This document shows, in pieces, positions 5,838 through 9,276 of a stretch of DNA of 9,276 nucleotides. This stretch comes from Myxococcales bacterium (lineage in GTDB: Bacteria; Myxococcota; Bradymonadia; REDH01). How positions within the stretch are numbered: the first letter of the stretch is position 1; every line of letters begins with the position of its first letter. The notes below the pieces were generated by a model. It was not told the origin of the DNA and did no database searches. It saw only the letters and a list, made by a program, of their open reading frames with translations. The DNA is taken from positions 1 through 9,276 of the forward strand of contig JAGWVZ010000107.1 of NCBI GenBank assembly GCA_018970625.1, given 5' to 3'. A program made the position numbers and the translations under genes.

Positions 5838-7238
5838 TTATCCTGCCGCCCTGCCAAATACCGATAATATCCAGCTGGCGCTGATGAAATTGGCGAGCAC
5901 TGCACCGAAATTGGTCATGATCGCGACGAGCATCACTCGGGTCACCGGATTTCGATAAACGCCACCGATGGATTGCACGTCATCGGGAATGCGCTCGGCG
6001 TCTTCGACTTTGGGTTTTCGAATCCACGCTTCTGTAATGCCAGTAAACATGCCCGCCGCAAGCAGTGGGTTCAACGGAGTAAAGGGAGAAACAATCGCCG
6101 AGACAACGACCGATGGGAGGGTAGCACCGGCCACCAGCGCGGACACCACGCCACCGATGACATGGGGCGCAATCCAGGCCCACAATAATTCTTCGACTGT
6201 CCCACCTGCCGGGTCAAGCTGCCACCCCCACACCAGCGAGGCCAGAAGCAACACGGGAACCGACCACTTGAGGATGGGGCTCCACCACGCGGGTGCCGGC
6301 AACTCCTCAAGCGCGGCTGTGGGCTCGGGGTGATCGAATCCAGACAGCATTCCCGGTACATGCCCCGCGCCAACCACAGCCACGATGCGCTGGCCGGGGG
6401 CGTCGTGCAAACGCGACACCATAAATCGGTCACGCTCATCAATGAGCGCCCCTTTGACCTCGGGCAGCGCCTCGGCGAACTGGCTCATGACATCTGTCAG
6501 CTTCGCCTTGTTTTTGAGGTCTTCGATTTGTTCTGCGCTGACGTCTTCCTGTCCGAGCAGCGAGTCCGTAATGCCCGCCAGCAGCATGGACTTTTTCCAG
6601 AAACCCACGCTCGCCCATGCCCGCTTCAGCGTCGCGTTAATGTTTCGGTCAATGAGAGCCAACTCGGCGCCTGTCTCACGCGCGACCTGCACGGCTTCGA
6701 GCAGCTCGGCGCCTGGTTTGACGCCGAGTTTGGCGCCCAGGCGTCGCTGGTAGGCACCCAGGGCAAGCGACATGAGCAGAAACAGTGTTCGTCCCTGCCG
6801 AATGACCTGATACAGATCCAGCTTCTTCCACCGATCCTCGTCCATCATCGACTCAAAGCGCGGCTCGCATAACTCCACCGCGACGGTATCGGGACGGACC
6901 TTCTGGATGACTCGCCGCACCTCTTCGACACTCTCTTGCGACACGTGCGCCGTGCCCACAATCCACCACGTGCGTTCGCCGCGCCGAACAATCGAGACGG
7001 TGTCCGACTCGTCAATATCGCCCTGTCCCTCTTCCTTTTCGAGGCGAATTGCGGGCCTGACGCCCTGCCCGGAAGGAGGGGCGATGACCGGATCGATGAT
7101 CGCGGTTCCCGGATCAGTCGGCAGCGAGGAATCGGGATTGGACACGGTGTACAGGGCGTGAGCAGTGAAGAATCCGACAATGCGGGACGCCGTCGGATAG
7201 ACCGGACCCGTGCGGACGGCAAGTGATTCCCCCGGCAT
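5838..7238 (-). CDS. TraB/PrgY-family membrane protein (TraB/GumN domain with C-terminal membrane segments)
   Basis: The 466-residue protein is a TraB/PrgY-family integral membrane protein. The conserved domain starts near residue 80. It shows VGTAHVSQESVEEV (94-107), VELCEPRFES (121-130), QRRLGAKLGVKPGAE (164-178) and GAGHVPG (290-296), all hallmarks of the TraB family. The C-terminal third has hydrophobic segments at about 331-349, 361-382, 387-405 and 433-460, probably four membrane spans. The family is named for enterococcal proteins that limit pheromone activity (TraB, PrgY), and the domain may be a protease-like fold; the function outside those plasmids is unknown, and here the gene is chromosomal. 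The first 80 or so residues do not look like the family, which usually begins shortly before the GTAHVS motif, so the start may lie further in or the extension may be real. I took the first ATG, at 7238; a GTG at 7292 would give 484 residues. The gene stands alone, divergent from TetR. Confidence 0.88.
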   Translation of the reverse strand: MPGESLAVRTGPVYPTASRIVGFFTAHALYTVSNPDSSLPTDPGTAIIDPVIAPPSGQGVRPAIRLEKEEGQGDIDESDTVSIVRRGERTWWIVGTAHVSQESVEEVRRVIQKVRPDTVAVELCEPRFESMMDEDRWKKLDLYQVIRQGRTLFLLMSLALGAYQRRLGAKLGVKPGAELLEAVQVARETGAELALIDRNINATLKRAWASVGFWKKSMLLAGITDSLLGQEDVSAEQIEDLKNKAKLTDVMSQFAEALPEVKGALIDERDRFMVSRLHDAPGQRIVAVVGAGHVPGMLSGFDHPEPTAALEELPAPAWWSPILKWSVPVLLLASLVWGWQLDPAGGTVEELLWAWIAPHVIGGVVSALVAGATLPSVVVSAIVSPFTPLNPLLAAGMFTGITEAWIRKPKVEDAERIPDDVQSIGGVYRNPVTRVMLVAIMTNFGAVLANFISASWILSVFGRAAG

Positions 7239-7391
7239 GGAGTGCGGGCGCAGCAGAGACCGGACGCCTTTCGCTCCCGTACACGGCGGCACGCGTCACC
7301 GACAGCGCCTCAGAACAGACGCTTCGTGCTCCGAACCTGTCCAGCAGCTCGTCGAGCAGGGATCAGACCACAAAAATGGTCAGCACGCCGA

Positions 7392-7419
7392 TTGACATGA
7401 GACTAACGAACGTTAGGTA
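7392..7419 (+). promoter_or_regulatory. Promoter of the TetR gene, with operator inside the spacer
   Basis: TTGACA at 7392-7397 is a perfect -35 box. TAGGTA at 7414-7419, 16 bases on, is the best -10 candidate, although its match to TATAAT is poor. The predicted transcript starts near 7426, about 30 bases before the ATG at 7457. The palindrome at 7403-7416 fills most of the spacer and reaches into the -10, so bound repressor would block RNA polymerase. The TetR and adaptor genes would share this promoter. Confidence 0.55.
7403..7416. promoter_or_regulatory. Probable TetR-family operator (perfect palindrome)
   Basis: The arms CTAACG (7403-7408) and CGTTAG (7411-7416) are perfect inverted repeats around a two-base AA centre. 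Sites of this form, with CG next to the centre, are typical of AcrR/TetR-type repressors. It lies 40 bases upstream of the TetR start codon and between that gene's -35 and -10. The half-site does not recur as a pair elsewhere in the window. Confidence 0.65.
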
Positions 7420-7456
7420 AGCGGGCGTTCTGCCTCCCCTCGCCCGTGTACACCCG

Positions 7457-8074
7457 ATGACCGACAACCGCGCGCGCATACTCGACGCTGCCGAGAGCCT
7501 GTTTGCGACGCGAGGATTCGCTGCGACCAGCGTAAGGGAAATTGTGCGCGAGGCCGGGGTGACGAATCCCATGCTGTACTATTATTTCGGCAGCAAAGAG
7601 GATCTGTTCATCCATTTGATTCGGGAGCGTTTTCAGAGCTTTGCGCGAACGTTTTCAGAGCGGCTTGCCCACGAGGATACCGTTCAGGGCGTGCTGAATG
7701 CATGGGCTCACGCAACCATGGAAGGGACGCGCGAGTTCCCGACGTCGATTCGGCTGGTGTTTGCTTCGGTTTTTGGCCCGCACGAAGGCATGCCCATGGA
7801 CGTTGTGCTTCACGAGAGCGCAGGGCTATTGTCCATTCTGTACGCGCATGTGGCGCGCGTAGCACCCGACGTCGCCGAGGAACGGCGCCATCTCGCGTTG
7901 TTCTTCTTCCGCGGTGCACTCGACAACCTGATTTATGTGCAGCTTCTTCGGCCCGACGCTGTCGGCGACAACGAAGAGTTGATTCATGTGGTGGTGGACC
8001 GGGTCTCCGCGATGTTCACCGACACCCTTCCGACTGCCAGCCTGCCCCTGTTGCCGGGTCTGGGGTGCCTGTAA
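7457..8074 (+). CDS. TetR/AcrR-family transcriptional regulator
   Basis: The 205-residue protein is a TetR-family repressor. The N-terminal DNA-binding domain spans about 5-50: ARILDAAESLFATRGFAATS, then SVREIVREAGV and the hallmark MLYYYFGSKEDLF (39-51), with the recognition helix around VTNPMLYYYF. The rest (about 55-195) is the helical ligand and dimer domain typical of the family, which usually senses a small toxic compound. The gene is divergent from the TraB gene and is followed after 23 bases by an efflux adaptor, the classic layout of a repressor controlling a multidrug efflux pump. A palindromic operator in its own promoter suggests autoregulation and control of the downstream pump genes. 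The ATG at 7457 has no visible SD (CACCCG precedes it), but it places the helix-turn-helix at the usual distance. The ligand is unknown. Confidence 0.95.
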   Translation: MTDNRARILDAAESLFATRGFAATSVREIVREAGVTNPMLYYYFGSKEDLFIHLIRERFQSFARTFSERLAHEDTVQGVLNAWAHATMEGTREFPTSIRLVFASVFGPHEGMPMDVVLHESAGLLSILYAHVARVAPDVAEERRHLALFFFRGALDNLIYVQLLRPDAVGDNEELIHVVVDRVSAMFTDTLPTASLPLLPGLGCL

Positions 8075-8097
8075 CGCGCCCCGCCAACGAGGATCGT

Positions 8098-9276
8098 ATG
8101 TTACGTTCGACTGTTTGTTTGCTCCCCTTTCTGGCTCTCGCCTTCGCTGCGTGCAGCGAACCGGCAGCCCCGGACAACTCAGACTCCGCCGAGGCATCGG
8201 CGACACCCGCCCGTGTGGTCGAGCCCACGCTCATCGAAACCATGCTGCTGGTGCCTGCCATGTTTAGCGAGAGCATCGAGCTGGTGGGCGAAACTGAGCC
8301 GCTCCGTGAGGCCAATTTATCGGCCGAGATGCCGGGCCGAATCGTGCGCATGGACGTGATCGAAGGGCAGGAGGTGACCGCCGGCCAGACGGTGCTTCGC
8401 CTCGATACATCGATCCAGTCGGCATCCATTGGGCAGATTGAAGCCCAGCTGCGGCAGGTAGAGGCCGACATCGACCGCAACCAGCGTCTGGTGGAACGTG
8501 GCATCGGCACCGAAGCCACGGTGGAGCAGCTCGAGACGCAACGCGACGTCCTGCAGGAGAATATTGCGCAGATTCGGACCGGGGTGCGCCAGGGCACCAC
8601 CGCATCACCGATCACGGGCCTCGTCGTCGATACGATGGCCGAAGAAGGAGAGTACGCTTCACCCGGTCAGCCGCTGGCTCGAATTATCGACATCTCGTCG
8701 CTGATTGTCCGGGTGGGGCTACCCGAGCGAGAGATCACGTATGTCACCGAAGGCATGCCCATTACGGTTCGTATCGAGGCCACGGGCGAAGTGCTCGAGG
8801 GCAGATTGACGCGAATTGCGGCCGAAGCGAATCGGAACAGCCGCACGTTCCCGTTGGAAATCACCATCGACAACTCGAACCGCCGCTTGCGTGCAGGCAT
8901 GCGCGCCAGTGTCATCATCTCGAAGCGTGACATCGCGGCAGCGGTCGTCGTGCCTCGAGACGCCATTCTGCAGGGCATCAGCACGCCGGAGGCTTACGTC
9001 TACGACGGGTCAGGAGTCGAGGTACGCGAGCTGACGCTCGGGCCAGGACGAGGCGGGTTTGTCGTCGTGGAGTCAGGACTGGCCGCCGGAGACACCATGG
9101 TCGTGCGTGGCCATCGCGGGCTCGTGCCGGGTGAATCGGTGCGCGCCAACGCTCTGGGTGAGTGCTGTGCAGAACAATTCGCAGCCTTTCTCGGCGAGAC
9201 CACCCGGGTTCACGCAGGCGACCGCGAAGCGCCTGCTGTGGGCGGCACCCCCACGCAGCAGGCCGGCGATGCCGCA
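8098..9276 (+). CDS. RND efflux periplasmic adaptor lipoprotein (HlyD/AcrA-like membrane fusion protein), 3' end outside window
   Basis: The frame from ATG 8098 is open to the window edge with 393 codons, near full length for this family. The N-terminus MLRSTVCLLPFLALAFAAC is a probable lipoprotein signal with Cys19 as the lipid site, although Phe at the -3 position of the lipobox is unusual. The adaptor layout is clear: first lipoyl half at about 70-103 (AEMPGRIVRMDVIEGQEVTAGQ), a short alpha-hairpin at about 105-162 (QIEAQLRQVEADIDRN), second lipoyl half at about 167-197, then the beta-barrel (ISSLIVRVGLP to VIISK) and a C-terminal membrane-proximal domain to about 350. Such proteins bridge an inner-membrane RND transporter and an outer-membrane channel. 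The transporter gene is probably next, beyond the window. After residue 350 there is an added tail with ECCAEQ, then Gly/Ala/Thr-rich sequence. It has a good SD, GAGGA at 8089-8093, and follows the TetR gene in the same operon. Confidence 0.93.
   Translation, partial: MLRSTVCLLPFLALAFAACSEPAAPDNSDSAEASATPARVVEPTLIETMLLVPAMFSESIELVGETEPLREANLSAEMPGRIVRMDVIEGQEVTAGQTVLRLDTSIQSASIGQIEAQLRQVEADIDRNQRLVERGIGTEATVEQLETQRDVLQENIAQIRTGVRQGTTASPITGLVVDTMAEEGEYASPGQPLARIIDISSLIVRVGLPEREITYVTEGMPITVRIEATGEVLEGRLTRIAAEANRNSRTFPLEITIDNSNRRLRAGMRASVIISKRDIAAAVVVPRDAILQGISTPEAYVYDGSGVEVRELTLGPGRGGFVVVESGLAAGDTMVVRGHRGLVPGESVRANALGECCAEQFAAFLGETTRVHAGDREAPAVGGTPTQQAGDAA

Noticed and set aside
7114..7299. 61-codon minus-strand frame at the start of the TraB gene
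   Set aside because: It is an out-of-phase frame within and just upstream of the TraB N-terminus, with Arg/His/Ser-rich product and no motif.
7347..7357. Inverted repeat GCTCG-T-CGAGC upstream of the TetR promoter
   Set aside because: The arms are short and GC-rich with odd symmetry, and there is no link to a promoter; it is likely chance.

Overview
The window reads as chromosomal DNA of a GC-rich Gram-negative bacterium. Two predicted lipoproteins with signal peptides, an RND-type efflux adaptor and a TraB/PrgY-type membrane protein support this. The gene mix would fit a deltaproteobacterium-like lineage (Myxococcota or Bradymonadota relatives), but that placement is an inference from gene content and style, not from a marker gene. 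No rRNA, tRNA, CRISPR array, transposase, integrase or phage gene was seen.

Layout, left to right. (1) The C-terminal end of a glycosyltransferase-like protein (3-416, +) converges on a zinc-ribbon SAM methyltransferase (501-1466, -). Together they look like the edge of a surface-polysaccharide or glycan-modification locus. (2) After a divergent intergenic region with a GC-rich hairpin comes a secreted lipoprotein phosphatase of the e(P4)/class C acid phosphatase type (1712-2614, +). (3) A roughly 350-base intergenic leader (2615-2963) holds competing hairpins and a possible promoter. It precedes a three-gene, tightly spaced set: a five-repeat S1-domain RNA-binding protein with a long Ala/Pro-rich N-terminus, a SixA-like histidine phosphatase, and a small CoA-binding (Rossmann) protein (2964-5714, +). 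(4) A convergent gap with two hairpins separates that set from a TraB/PrgY-family membrane protein on the minus strand (5838-7238). (5) Divergent from it is a TetR-family regulator followed after 23 bases by an RND efflux periplasmic adaptor lipoprotein that runs off the window end (7457-9276, +). A perfect 6+2+6 palindrome lies exactly between a consensus -35 and a candidate -10 upstream of the TetR gene. It is a convincing autoregulatory operator, and the efflux pump is the likely controlled system.

The genes are mostly members of known families and no clearly new multi-gene system is visible. The points most worth a second look are the TetR operator, the leader and unusual N-terminus of the S1-domain protein, the RHS variant of the SixA motif, and the extra N-terminal segment of the TraB protein.
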